Shown here in pieces: positions 12,401-18,895 of a stretch of 20,443 nucleotides of DNA. The stretch is from Nemertoderma westbladi (Eukaryota > Xenacoelomorpha > Nemertodermatida > Nemertodermatidae), in contig JAUCBJ010000096.1 in the NCBI GenBank assembly GCA_032718475.1, positions 1-20,443 on the forward strand, in the 5' to 3' direction. The position numbers and the translations under genes were made by a program. The notes under the pieces are model-generated. The model was given only the letters and a program-made list of their open reading frames with translations, did not search any database and was not told the origin of the DNA. Within the stretch, counting starts at the first letter, position 1, and every line of letters starts with the position of its first letter.

Positions 12401-15400
12401 TTAAGAATGCATGCTGATCCACTTCATCAGTATCTGCTTGTAGATTGTGGTAGAAATTTACCACCTCCTCTACAGGGGCAACACTAGTTGGAGAGTAGCA
12501 CACAATCAGAACCACCTTAGGAAACTTCTTAGCCAGTCTTCCAGAACATGAGAAGTGGCAACGGATGATGCGGTTAGAGATTTGGTCTATTTTGTCCAAT
12601 GCTGCATGTGCAGTCGGATTCATCAATAGACCAATACTACCATTGCCACTATCATCTGCTGACGCCAGGGCGAGTCGCCAACCACCCCCTATGTCCTTAA
12701 TCAGAACCTCATCAGTCTGTCCAGTCTGCATTCGGTGCGCTTGAACACCCACTGCGCTAAGAGAAAGTATCTGCCAAGGCAGTCAGCTCACCTTGTCACA
12801 TTGGGGACCCGAGTGTTAGGGTGTTTACTGAGGCTAGTCTAGTGACTTGCCTCAGATTCACCAATGGCTTTGTTGGTCGGGGTGGAACATGAGAGTAGCC
12901 CCAACTCCAGAATCCCTCTCCCCCTCACAATCTGGCCTCCCTGGTGACCCGGGGTTTGGGCCAGAAAGGTCATCAGGAAAGGGACTCAAAGAATTGTTGG
13001 CTTCTCTCTCTCCAGTAGGGGGTGAGACAGGCAGCCGGTCAGGAGATAACTGATGCCTGTGAGGCCGATTGTGTCCAGTAATTCCACTGGCCTCTAGTGG
13101 CCGGACCTCCGCATTACTAATGTAATCCATAGTGGGGGGTTGGGGGGTGCTTTTTTGCCGAGTCAGCTCTCAGGGCAAATACCACACCCTGGTTTGCCGT
13201 TCCACAGGGTGGGTGTCGCAGTGGAGTCAGATATGAGGCCCATCACCCATATCTACACTGGCGCACATGACCCACCATTGGCTGTGCAGCTCATCTGCTG
13301 GGTCATGCCCTGTAACCCTGCTGCCAGGTGCAGGTCGCAGTGAAGTGCACTCAGAGTGAACATGAGAACACTCTACTCCTGACCAGCCATTGGTAGATCA
13401 CCATCTGTCTGGCCAGGACATATACTCCTGCAGCCAAGTATATGGGTCCTTAATCCAGGACCAACAGCGTCCTTATCCCAGAACGAAGGGGATCCTAGTT
13501 ACAGGACCAGATTTGCCCTAGTAAGAGGGTCTGTGCAGCTACAGGTGGCACCTCCTTTATGCTGCATGGAGGTGGCAAGTTTTCTTGATCAATGACCTAG
13601 AATACCTGACCTGACCATAAGTCAGGTCTGTATATTTAATTAACAACAGTACTGGTAGACCTATTCATTTATTACATTAATTGGTTTTTCTGGGTTGTAG
13701 TATATTATTGGTGGACATGACCAAACATACCGGATATAATTAACCAAACTATACAAATTTCCCAATCTTTTCAACTATATAAATAGTATTCTATTCTGCA
13801 TCCTGCCAATTAGCAGATTATACACAGCAGGCAGTATCGTACCAAATAACATCCATGCTTAACAAAGTCCTTACTGCTAATTATGTTATTCAATTTAAAT
13901 GTATTACTTCTGCTTCTCCTACTATCTGCCATGGAGTGAAAAACATAAATGAAACATTTTTCTTAGATTAATGATTTGCGATTCACTTTAAGTAGGATTG
14001 ATGGACTGGTATTGATGACCGTTACTGACAAAAAAGAAGTCAGAATAAAAAAAATGGAAGTCAGAACAGAGAATGTTAAGTCAGAAAATGGAAGTCAGAA
14101 AACGGAAGCCAGAAATGGTATCCAGAAAAAAATGGATGTTTGAACAGAGAAAAGGAAGTCAGAAAATGAAAGTGAGAAAAAGGAGGTGAGAAAATGGAAG
14201 TCAGAATAAAGAAATAGAAGTCAGAAAAGCGAAATTGAAGTCAGGAAGGGGAAGCCAGAAAGTGGAATTCAGAAAATGGAAGTGAAAACAGAGAAACACA
14301 AGTCAGATAATGGATGTCAGAAAACGAAAGTCAGAAATCCAACATATGGCCATCTGTCAATTATCTCCAGCTGGATAATGCTAGGCAATGCCAAAAGTAC
14401 TGGAGTACGGTACCGGTACTGCAGTACTGCATAATAGAAATATGAACATAATAAAGATGTAGATTGGCAGAGCTAACGATGCCGGCCAAGGCGGCAAGGC
14501 TAGGTTCTGGCAGGCCTACATAAACATCCTCAACTGGGAATAAATGCCGGATGGGATAATAGGCCTACTGACTGAAAAGTGACTTCTTCTGATTGATTCA
14601 TTGATACTTTTAATTCATAAAAATATATAAGACTAAACAGAAATACAGATCAGGAAGCATCTATATGAAAAGGGTAGCCCTATGAGGCGGAGCCTCGTTT
14701 CCATAGGGGTCCTAAATGTAGGTTTCTCTTTCTGACCTCCATTTTCTGACTTCCCTGTCTCTGTTCTGACTTCCATTTCTTATTTTCTGACTTCCATTTC
14801 TCTTTTTCTGAGTTCCATTTTCTGACTTCCGTTTTCTTGTTTCAATTCCTTTATTCTGATTTATTTTTGGCGGTAACGCAAATCCGATGTAAGCCCATTG
14901 ACTTGCAAAGAGCCACTCAAAACGAGCCAATAATTGCTAATCCATATGGTGTGCCGTAAACAAGAGCTGAAAATTCTTAACTGGAGCATACAGCATGCGA
15001 TATGAGCACCTGACTATGAAAATACTTTATATGAAAGTAATTACCTGAAAGAAAAAATGTGAAAAAACATGTCCCATTTCAGAATCGTGAGAATCAACCA
15101 TGAACTTATCAGTTCCAATGAAACCGAAGAGTAAGTTGTTTTCATCAAGTTCCTTCCCAAACGCCATACCGTAACCAAACCCCCAATAGGATAAACCACC
15201 AAATATTACATCAACCAGGTTCTTAACCATGATATTTACCTATAAAATTAAAATAGAAAAATTAGAAGAAAACAATATACATTTACAGTATTTTATACAT
15301 CAGAATAATATGTTATTACTGAATATAATATTATTTCGTGTTCACAGTCAGTGATGACTTACCTCGTTTTTGGGGCTGACCATGCCTGATTCCAGTAGAC

Positions 15401-15527
15401 CAAAACCAGACTGCATTGTAAAGACAATAAATGCTGAAGTTAAAATCCAGGTAGCGTCATCCCACTCGTTAAACTGAACGAGGCCATCAGTGCCATTCGA
15501 CATGTTTATGGAGCAACTTGTTTCCAT
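370..15527 (-). CDS. Amt-type ammonium transporter, seven exons seen, 3' end off the window
   Basis: The product is a plasma-membrane channel-like transporter of the Amt/Mep family, which moves ammonium or ammonia. Joining 15527-15363, 15239-15045, 9956-9782, 8157-7938, 5380-5244, 4509-4297 and 496-370 gives one open frame of 410 codons plus 2 bases. All introns are GT/AG and every phase agrees. About eleven hydrophobic segments are present, as in bacterial AmtB. Family landmarks by residue in the joined protein: LLESG in the first helix; VNIMVKNLVDVIFGGLSYW (about 56-74); F123 where AmtB has its gate Phe; SIAERTKLEAY; the DVAGCGVVHLLGA signature (176-188) with D176 and pore His H184; GWLGFNCGSS (230-239); and DDPVGAFPAHGLAGIWG with the second pore His H341. 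The family signature usually has an aromatic residue or Ser where this protein has Val177. The cytoplasmic C-terminal tail is missing. The Amt subclass cannot be fixed from sequence alone; an Rh protein is unlikely because of the DVAG/GFN motifs. Confidence 0.95.
497..1102 (-). other. 3' part of transporter intron 6; no gene seen
   Basis: AT-rich intron sequence. The only recognisable element is the acceptor and pyrimidine tract at 497-540, on the minus strand. Confidence 0.6.
1103..1950. repeat. 20-bp minisatellite, about 42 copies, in intron 6
   Basis: The unit on the plus strand is cacactcactatgccacgca, varying mainly at one base (acg/aca). A 174-bp block with the odd units ggccaccc and cacaatgcc occurs twice (marks at 1587 and 1761), showing higher-order duplication. 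On the gene strand each unit carries GTGAGT followed by GTGTGTG. The His/Thr/Tyr-rich open frames on this strand are repeat artefacts. Confidence 0.95.
1951..2904. other. Middle of transporter intron 6; no gene seen
   Basis: Unique AT-rich sequence between the two minisatellites. I checked the minus strand for another Amt exon and saw none, in agreement with the direct phase match of exon 6 to exon 7. A small tandem of tggttgatgg lies near 2290-2310. Confidence 0.55.
2905..4317. repeat. 30-bp minisatellite, about 47 copies, overlapping the exon 6 donor
   Basis: The plus-strand unit begins cccagtacctaccgctgcat and ends cccagtgtct. The period is 30, with a few 31- and 29-base units near 2930-3060 and at about 4049. 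On the gene strand the unit reads GCAGCG then GTAGGTACTGGGAGACAC, so most copies repeat the donor GTAGGT. A minority have GTTGGT or GTGGGT, concentrated next to the exon (4020-4200). Copies near the exon are more varied than those at 3060-3900, which are nearly identical. Long open frames occur on both strands because 30 is a multiple of three and the unit lacks stops; I do not call them genes. Confidence 0.97.
4297..4509 (-). CDS. Amt exon 6, its 3' end is a minisatellite unit
   Basis: The acceptor TTTTGCAG precedes GTATCTGTG. The exon encodes GICAICDPAEAFAIGAIGG through FPAHGLAGIWGCLAIGIFG, including the second pore His (H341), then KIDVIGNTLGCN and one base of Gly. The donor must be phase 1 to join exon 7 as GLIRGGGF. 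The site GCAACG before GTAGGT at 4296 satisfies this, whereas an upstream GT at 4310 would shift the frame. The used donor and the last 13 or so exon bases therefore belong to the first unit of the 30-bp minisatellite, which supplies the residues TLGCNG of the loop before helix 11. Confidence 0.9.
5136..5190. repeat. Inverted repeat (hairpin) in intron 5
   Basis: The arms ccaccacagaagac (5141-5154) and gtctttctgtggtgg (5174-5188) are complementary over 14 bases with one extra base, around a loop of about 19 bases. It lies just past the G-rich tract. Confidence 0.75.
5202..5232. repeat. G-rich homopolymer tract next to exon 5 donor
   Basis: Plus strand GGGG T GGGGGG A then 19 consecutive G (5214-5232). 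On the gene strand this is a C tract starting about 11 bases inside the intron. It is able in principle to form a G-quadruplex on the template strand. The length may be a sequencing or assembly estimate. Confidence 0.85.
5244..5380 (-). CDS. Amt exon 5
   Basis: The acceptor is TTTATTTATAG and the donor is AACAG before GTAAGA, phase 1. The exon completes Lys252 and encodes SAIATINGSIGGGILGFAMS, YFRFKGKFEIPYIINGILGG and LVAIT. It covers the seventh helix and the start of the eighth. A C-rich tract (G19 on the plus strand) begins about a dozen bases past the donor. Confidence 0.94.
5381..7414 (-). other. Most of transporter intron 4; no gene seen
   Basis: Two degraded direct duplications are visible. 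AGTGAGCTCTGCTCC occurs at 5992-6006 and again at 6033-6047. A segment of about 65-70 bases starting gcactctgtcc occurs at 6178-6240 and 6288-6359. Short open frames (6068-6256, 6616-6816) show no recognisable protein. The acceptor of exon 5 is at 5381-5382. Confidence 0.55.
7415..7937. repeat. 66-bp minisatellite, about 8 copies, overlapping the exon 4 donor
   Basis: Plus-strand unit landmarks are acttggttgccagtcaggga, ttccctctattttcccttga and gttgaactttatacaatact. Starts of cttgg fall at 7471, 7537, 7603, 7669, 7735, 7801 and 7867, exactly 66 apart; the exon copy follows after a 4-base tacttact extension. On the gene strand each copy repeats CCAA before GTAAGTATT, which is the exon end plus donor. 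One copy (about 7730) has GTAACT instead. The 201-residue plus-strand open frame across it is a repeat artefact. Confidence 0.96.
7938..8157 (-). CDS. Amt exon 4, ends inside a minisatellite unit
   Basis: The acceptor is CTTCCAG. The frame runs GCGVVHLLGAITGMVCAVML through ANNKWKLAT and ends two bases into a Lys codon (phase 2). It carries pore His H184, the GPRINRF loop and GWLGFNCGSS. The last bases GCAACCAA and the donor GTAAGT are part of the 66-bp tandem repeat that follows. The next in-frame codon past the donor is TAA, so this donor must be used to reach exon 5. Confidence 0.94.
8158..9781 (-). other. Transporter intron 3
   Basis: A 1.6-kb AT-rich intron without an identifiable gene. 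It contains one copy (9515-9564) of a 50-base dispersed repeat found again at 19201-19249. Confidence 0.65.
9515..9564 (+). repeat. Dispersed repeat, copy 1
   Basis: It starts agggaaaggagcatgctaca and ends gcacgttattctaaccaaaa, then caataaa. It matches 19201-19249 in the same orientation, with differences only in the first half. Its family is not recognised. Confidence 0.8.
9782..9956 (-). CDS. Amt exon 3
   Basis: The acceptor is CTATTTCAG and the donor is GCTG before GTATGAT, leaving phase 1. The exon encodes SSFATTATTIVSGSIAERTK through MGCIDVA plus the first base of a Gly codon. It covers the third and fourth membrane helices, the periplasmic-type loop SHWIWAPSGWL, and the Asp (D176) equivalent to the structural Asp160 of AmtB. 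It is separated from exon 2 by the longest intron, which holds the LINE insertion. Confidence 0.95.
10209..10227. repeat. Target-site duplication, LINE 3' side
   Basis: TGTATATTTAATTAACAAC, a perfect 19-base match to 13629-13647. Confidence 0.9.
10310..11640 (-). pseudogene. LINE reverse transcriptase domain, broken and truncated
   Basis: Frame 11695-10805 carries KTNRASGVDGVPPE, GSFRGISLISIAAKLYNRIL, NQNGFRKGHGT, IFVDLFKAFDSVSRSHMF (first catalytic Asp kept) and GVLQGDT. The frame then shifts, and 10800-10310 continues with DYVLRMSLDHHND, DLDVADDLGVLSES (the usual FADD is VADD, both Asp kept), LFINSRKTKIL and FCYLGSWIRKSGEDLRIRKG. Homology ends at RLFRAAVVPVLLY. The usual C-terminal part (compare 18093-18490 and 1-60) is deleted, and the sequence jumps to the 3' tail through two copies of TTAAGGAGAGTAGTAC (plus strand, 10269 and 10293). 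It copied element RNA in the nucleus at the nicked target; this copy cannot be active. Confidence 0.92.
11605..12838 (-). pseudogene. LINE endonuclease domain (EEP family), broken
   Basis: The main open stretch is 12752-11589. The domain's N-terminus can be followed upstream to about 12838 (VNTLTLGSPM, QGELTALADTFSL) through one stop and one frameshift. Counting from the Met at 12752: GSIGLLMN at 38-45, the catalytic block FLGDFNA at 119-125, QIDHI at 183-187 and SSDHR at 209-213. These are the Asp/Asn/His motifs of the exonuclease-endonuclease-phosphatase fold, which nicks target DNA. The catalytic Glu expected in the first motif (QExR-like) reads VQAHRM here, so it appears mutated to Ala. 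The linker RAPWTDNKIQKCRNDLYKAQ is typical for these proteins. At about 11605 the reading frame shifts into the RT. Confidence 0.88.
12839..13607 (-). other. LINE 5' region, remnant of leader or N-terminal coding
   Basis: This part is richer in G and C than the flanking intron and belongs to the insertion. A 90-codon open frame (13130-12858) begins MDYISNAEVRPLEASGITGH and is Pro/Ser-rich; it could be an N-terminal extension of the polyprotein or chance. No zinc knuckle or other ORF1 domain was seen. The plus-strand frames here are not supported. Confidence 0.5.
13608..13628 (-). repeat. Perfect hairpin at the LINE 5' terminus
   Basis: GACCTGAC, CATAA, GTCAGGTC: an 8-base perfect stem with a 5-base loop. 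It is the very first sequence of the element, directly against the target-site duplication. Confidence 0.85.
13629..13647. repeat. Target-site duplication, LINE 5' side
   Basis: TGTATATTTAATTAACAAC, identical to 10209-10227. Confidence 0.9.
13648..14030. other. Intron 2 between the LINE and the inverted arrays; nothing seen
   Basis: AT-rich intron sequence; no coding or repeat signal recognised. Confidence 0.5.
14031..14336 (+). repeat. Degenerate 14-bp tandem array, arm 1
   Basis: About 20 loose copies of GGAAGTCAGAAAAT on the plus strand, with variable A-rich spacing (for example at 14078-14104 and 14155-14170). Confidence 0.85.
14337..14721. other. Spacer between the inverted arrays
   Basis: Contains a small hairpin at 14396-14428 (AGTACTG, inner GTACCGGTAC palindrome, CAGTACT) and cctatgaggcggagcctcgt near 14680. 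No gene seen. Confidence 0.5.
14722..14868 (-). repeat. Degenerate 14-bp tandem array, arm 2 (inverted)
   Basis: About 9 copies of ATTTTCTGACTTCC on the plus strand, the reverse complement of arm 1. The 72-codon minus-strand frame here (14930-14712) mixes array and flanking intron and is not an Amt exon. Confidence 0.85.
15045..15239 (-). CDS. Amt exon 2
   Basis: The acceptor TTTTATAG precedes GTA AAT ATC ATG, and the donor is CAG before GTAATT. The exon encodes 65 residues in phase 0, VNIMVKNLVDVIFGGLSYWG through HVFSHFFFQ. NEVNIMVKN, joined across the exon 1/2 junction, is a highly conserved Amt block, which confirms the splice. The hydrophobic stretch around FGGLSYWGFGYGMAFG is the second helix. 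The loop ELDENNLLFGFIGTDKFMVD is less conserved. Confidence 0.95.
15363..15527 (-). CDS. Amt exon 1, start codon and first membrane helix
   Basis: The exon encodes 55 residues from METSCSINMSNGTDG to LLESGMVSPKNE and ends phase 0 at GAG before GTAAGT. The start is well supported: an in-frame TAA lies two codons upstream (TAA GCA ATG), and the context has a purine at -3 and G at +4. A second Met at residue 9 (MSNGTDG) is possible. NGT at residues 11-13 is a potential N-glycosylation site on what would be the extracellular N-terminus. TWILTSAFIVFTMQSGFGLL is the first membrane helix. No 5' UTR exon or core promoter could be assigned upstream. Confidence 0.93.
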
Positions 15528-16875
15528 TGCTTAATTTATAATAATTTATTGTTAGTTATTGAAACAGTTTATCTACAAATAATATTTAGGTAACGGTTTA
15601 TTTATTTTTATATCACAAACATTACGACACTACTAATGTTACATAATCGTAAAGTAAAAACACGACGTGTGACAATCAATATGACAAGCAATATCTGTAT
15701 ATCTGCCTAAGTATACTGCATATCCTACTAAATGTCTGCCTAGAATATGTATGTGTTCGAATCTTAGTATTGAATTGACAAAATTAAAATTCTAGAATTA
15801 GAACTGTATTATATTACTACACTGTAAACCAAATCTGTTAACATATACGCTATAACGTTACACCCAATTCTCAGAAAATTTCACAACGAAATTCATAGTT
15901 TTATATACGTATATATTATGTATTAGTCTATGTATATATTAGCAATGTATTGCACCTTCCAGCCGTCAAGATAAATAGAAACAGTCCCATGATTGAATCC
16001 TAATATATTAAGTGATTGGTGATTTATGAATAGCAACTGCTGCCGGTAGCAGAGTAAATAACATTCATGATATTATTACAGACCTGTGTATCTAAGGTAA
16101 CCCTACATAAAATACCCATTGCACTAAGATACATACATATATAGGCAGACTACCACAAGGCTACACTGTAGGCAGCCAAACGCACAGCACAGTTAGTGAT
16201 TCGTAAATCTAAATACACAATTCATATGGGTTATCAATACTAGCGTCTTTTAGCAAACGTTTTAAGAAATGTGAATGTCTTGCGAGGGTTCTGAAGTCTT
16301 CTATAGTATAATAAGACCGCCAGGACAATCAAAAGGCAGCACAGCTATTAATTAAGCTATTAGTTGAGCACTGAGAATCAACACAGTCATAATTCTGTGA
16401 TAATGTATCAATTTTGAAGCGAAACTAAAACATAACCATATGTTGTGAAGCCATAGCTTTGTTCAACAACTCATTAATTACAACGAGGCTAGCCCCTGCT
16501 CTACTTATTTATCTCTCTGTATTTCACCGCAAAGTGTTTCTGGTAATATAAGATAAACGTTTTATGTTATCTTCGAAAACGTTGGAAATTTCCGATCTTT
16601 GAGACTATTTGCTTGCAGAAAACAACACAAATATTAAGCTGTTTAATTAATTGTAGTCGTAAAGTGAACTTTCCAATAATGCAAAGTTTGATTAATTTTC
16701 ACAGTGATTACAATTATGTTAGATTGATTCAATGATCCTAATTTCAATTTTGTCTTGCCCAACTATTTTTTCCCGCAACAACCCGTTATCCACGGAGCAG
16801 TTAGTTGTGTGCCGTACTTAGCAGGGCCAGGACTAACCAACCATGGCATATGGATGGATGGTTCTTCTGGTCTGA
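15528..16875. other. 5' flank of the transporter gene
   Basis: AT-rich sequence upstream of the start codon. It should contain the promoter and any 5' UTR exon, but I could not place a transcription start. TATAAATT (about 15530-15538) sits too close to the ATG to be trusted as a TATA box. Confidence 0.45.
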
Positions 16876-17111
16876 GTGGGTTGGGTTTCCATGGTCTCAG
16901 GAATTCTTAGCCCGCGAGTATTCTTAGCCCGGGGGTATACTTACATACAAAACAATAACGTTTATTGTTTTGGTTCCCCCAACACGCCTCTGAAACCAGC
17001 TCCTTTACTGACCTGCTCCTTTACTAACTCGCGGGCTAAGAATACTCGCGGGCTAAGAAAACCCGCGGGCTAAGAATACTCGAAGGGGCTAAGAATTCAC
17101 CCAACCCAACC
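16876..17111. mobile_element. Fold-back element with inverted, internally repeated ends
   Basis: The left end GGGTTGGGT (16878-16886) is the inverse of ACCCAACCC (17100-17108). Just inside, gaattcttagcccgcgagta and ttcttagccc on the left mirror tandem copies of gcgggctaagaatactcg and ggggctaagaattc on the right (17030-17097). An inner palindrome CAAAACAATA/ATTGTTTTG lies at about 16948-16974. No transposase is present. I could not identify a target-site duplication, so this is a non-autonomous fold-back/MITE-like element by inference. Confidence 0.65.
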
Positions 17112-17886
17112 GTTTCCATCAACCACAATAGCTAGCTACGATGGATGCGGATAGCAACAAAATTTCCAACACGAGTATGATCTACTAAATTGAATGATGT
17201 GATGATCTTTAGCTGGTTAATTTATATTAATAAGGAATAAAGTTTATTATTAATAAACAGTCAAAGTTTTCGACCTACCGGTTCAAACTATCATTTATTT
17301 ATTTATTTTTTTATATTCTTTATATATTTTTATTTTATATTCTTTATTATTTTATATTCTAGACTATACTTTATCTCATATTAAAATAATAAACCAGCTA
17401 TCAACCCTCAAATAGTTTTGTTTTATTATCCACAATGTTACCGCTGGTACTGCCTACTATTTCATTTGTTCTATGTTACACCGCTGGTACTGCCTACTAA
17501 TTCATTTGTTCTATTTATAGATTACAACGTGACGCTTCTAAGAAATTTGTTTAAAGTACAAGGTTATACCGGAAATGTTAACTGATGCTTTTCCTTTGAG
17601 AGCTAGCTAACAACTAACTACTATTATTAGTGACTAGTTTCTTATCTTTTGTATTATTGAATCTTAAACACTAATATATTAGTAACATATTTTACCAATA
17701 TACAGTATTTTGATTAAATAAATTAAATAAACTAAATTAATAAGAACAAGGGGGGATCGGATCACTACAAATATTAAGCCTCACATAAAAATCTAATAAA
17801 AGACAGAAAGTGGAAAACGTGGATGTCAATTTATTGATGATGTTGATCGGTTGGTAGGCCTACTACTGTGCAGAGCCAACGGCCCA
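17112..17886. other. AT-rich flank with one 40-base direct repeat
   Basis: ccgctggtactgcctacta and ttcatttgttctat occur at 17441-17474 and again at 17481-17514 (period 40). The remainder has TTTTATATTCT repeats (about 17310-17360) and no coding signal. Confidence 0.65.
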
Positions 17887-18092
17887 TCAACATAGCGCCC
17901 CCAGATCTCGCGGTCAGCCTTACACAATACCGGCGGACCCAGCAACATAGGGCCACCAGATCTCGTGGTCAGCTATACACATTGCCAGTGGACCCAGCAA
18001 CATAGCGCCCTCTACCGGCGGACCCAGCAACAAAGCGCCCCCTACCGGCGGACCCAGCAACATAGCGCCCTAGATCTCAGTCAGCAATACAC
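17887..18092. repeat. Tandem array with 55- and 30-base units and CTCF-like sites
   Basis: Successive units start near 17887, 17940, 17995, 18025 and 18055. All contain CAGCAACATAGCGCCC or a close variant; the longer ones add agatctcgcggtcagc. Two units give CCGGTAGAGGGCGC (18018-18005, minus) and CCGGTAGGGGGCGC (18048-18035, minus), close to the known CTCF core CCASYAGRKGGCRS. The agatct/gtcagc part resembles the adjoining LINE end at 18070-18092, so the array may have grown from it. Confidence 0.7.
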
Positions 18093-18197
18093 TTTCCCAG
18101 TTCATCCCCATTATCAAGTCGGTTTTCTTGATCAGGCGTTTGAGAAAACTCATTGGCTGTCTATCACGTCTATTCTCACCAGCAGCAGTCTGCCATA

Positions 18198-18265
18198 GCA
18201 CAAGGTTGTGTACAGGTTGATCCTGGCGGCGGCACAAGGTTGTGTACAGGTTGATCCTGGCGGCG
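18198..18265. repeat. 34-base tandem duplication in the LINE remnant
   Basis: gcacaaggttgtgtacaggt plus tgatcctggcggcg occurs at 18198-18231 and 18232-18265, apparently identical. Confidence 0.9.
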
Positions 18266-18519
18266 GAAACAGTGTCTATCAAACTTCAGGCGTCGTCTCT
18301 GAATGGTGATGCTGGGTCTTGGTAATGAAATGTTGCCATAGTTGTATAAAACCTCATTGCTTCATTTCTGTGCATCATAGACAACATTGTGCACCCCGCG
18401 CAGCATCCTGGTATATGTACCATCCATAGACATGGTGTCTTCAGCAGTTAGAGACCAGCATGGGCTGCCATATAGCGCACAGACTCCATTGCTGCACGGA
18501 AAAGGCGAACCATTAAAGA

Positions 18520-18772
18520 GTGATATACCACATATAAGTATATATGTGATATACCACATATAAGTATATATGTGATATACCACATATAAGTATATATGTG
18601 ATATACCACATATAAGTATATATGTGATATACCACATATAAGTATATATGTGATATACCACATATAAGTATATATGTGATATACCACATATAAGTATATA
18701 TGTGATATACCACATATAAGTATATATGTGATATACCACATATAAGTATATATGTGATATACCACATATATG
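18520..18772. repeat. 26-bp minisatellite of hairpin-forming units, about 9.7 copies
   Basis: Near-identical units begin gtgatataccacatataagt and end atatat. Each contains CACATATA, AGTA, TATATGTG, an 8-base perfect stem with a 4-base loop. The array sits inside the LINE reverse transcriptase remnant. The Tyr/Ile-rich minus-strand frames are artefacts of the repeat. Confidence 0.95.
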
Positions 18773-18895
18773 CTATACACGTATAGCTAGTGGATGACAC
18801 ACTAGGCGTTCCCTTTTTGATTCGGAGATCTTCACCAGACCTCCGAACCCATGATCCAAGGTAGCAGAAATCATTCACATTCACTTCAGGATGTC

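Larger units (their letters stand above)
10228..13628 (-). mobile_element. Non-LTR retrotransposon (LINE) with 19-bp target-site duplication, degenerate
   Basis: This 3401-base insertion is flanked by perfect 19-base duplications and lies in transporter intron 2, in the same orientation as the gene. On the minus strand the order is 5' region (13628 to about 12840), apurinic-type endonuclease (about 12838-11605), reverse transcriptase (about 11640-10310), a short 3' tail and a TAGTAGTAGTA end. The single polyprotein frame is broken several times: a stop and shift near the endonuclease start, a shift at the endonuclease/RT linker, and a shift after the GVLQGDT motif. The region after the RT is deleted. 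The microsatellite-like 3' end and endonuclease-RT layout suggest an RTE-like clade; this is inference. The perfect duplication suggests insertion was not very ancient. Confidence 0.93.
18093..18895 (-). mobile_element. Second LINE remnant (RT thumb and C-terminal region), interrupted
   Basis: On the minus strand: NDFCYLGSWVRRSGEDLRIK (about 18880-18820), very close to the RT at 10228-13628. Then comes a break filled by a 26-bp minisatellite, then VRLFRAAMESV, LYGSPCWSLTAEDTMSMDGT, YTRMLRGVHNVVYDAQK and RRRLKFDRHCFRRQDQPVHN, ending near FLKRLIKKTD and ESVLLTEI. It supplies part of the C-terminal region deleted from the larger copy. It is frameshifted, carries a stop after YDAQK, and has an internal 34-base duplication. 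It is not functional. Confidence 0.85.

Noticed and set aside
14712-14930. Candidate extra Amt exon (ARFEWLFASQWAYIGFALPP)
   Set aside because: Exons 2 and 3 already join in phase with the conserved FFFQ/SSFATTATT sequence, and the rest of this frame is the 14-bp array.
15528-15538. TATA box for the transporter
   Set aside because: TATAAATT lies directly upstream of the start codon, leaving no room for a transcription start and leader.
18362-18884. Tyr/Ile-rich repeat proteins on the minus strand
   Set aside because: The repeat part is the 26-bp minisatellite; the ends are LINE remnants.
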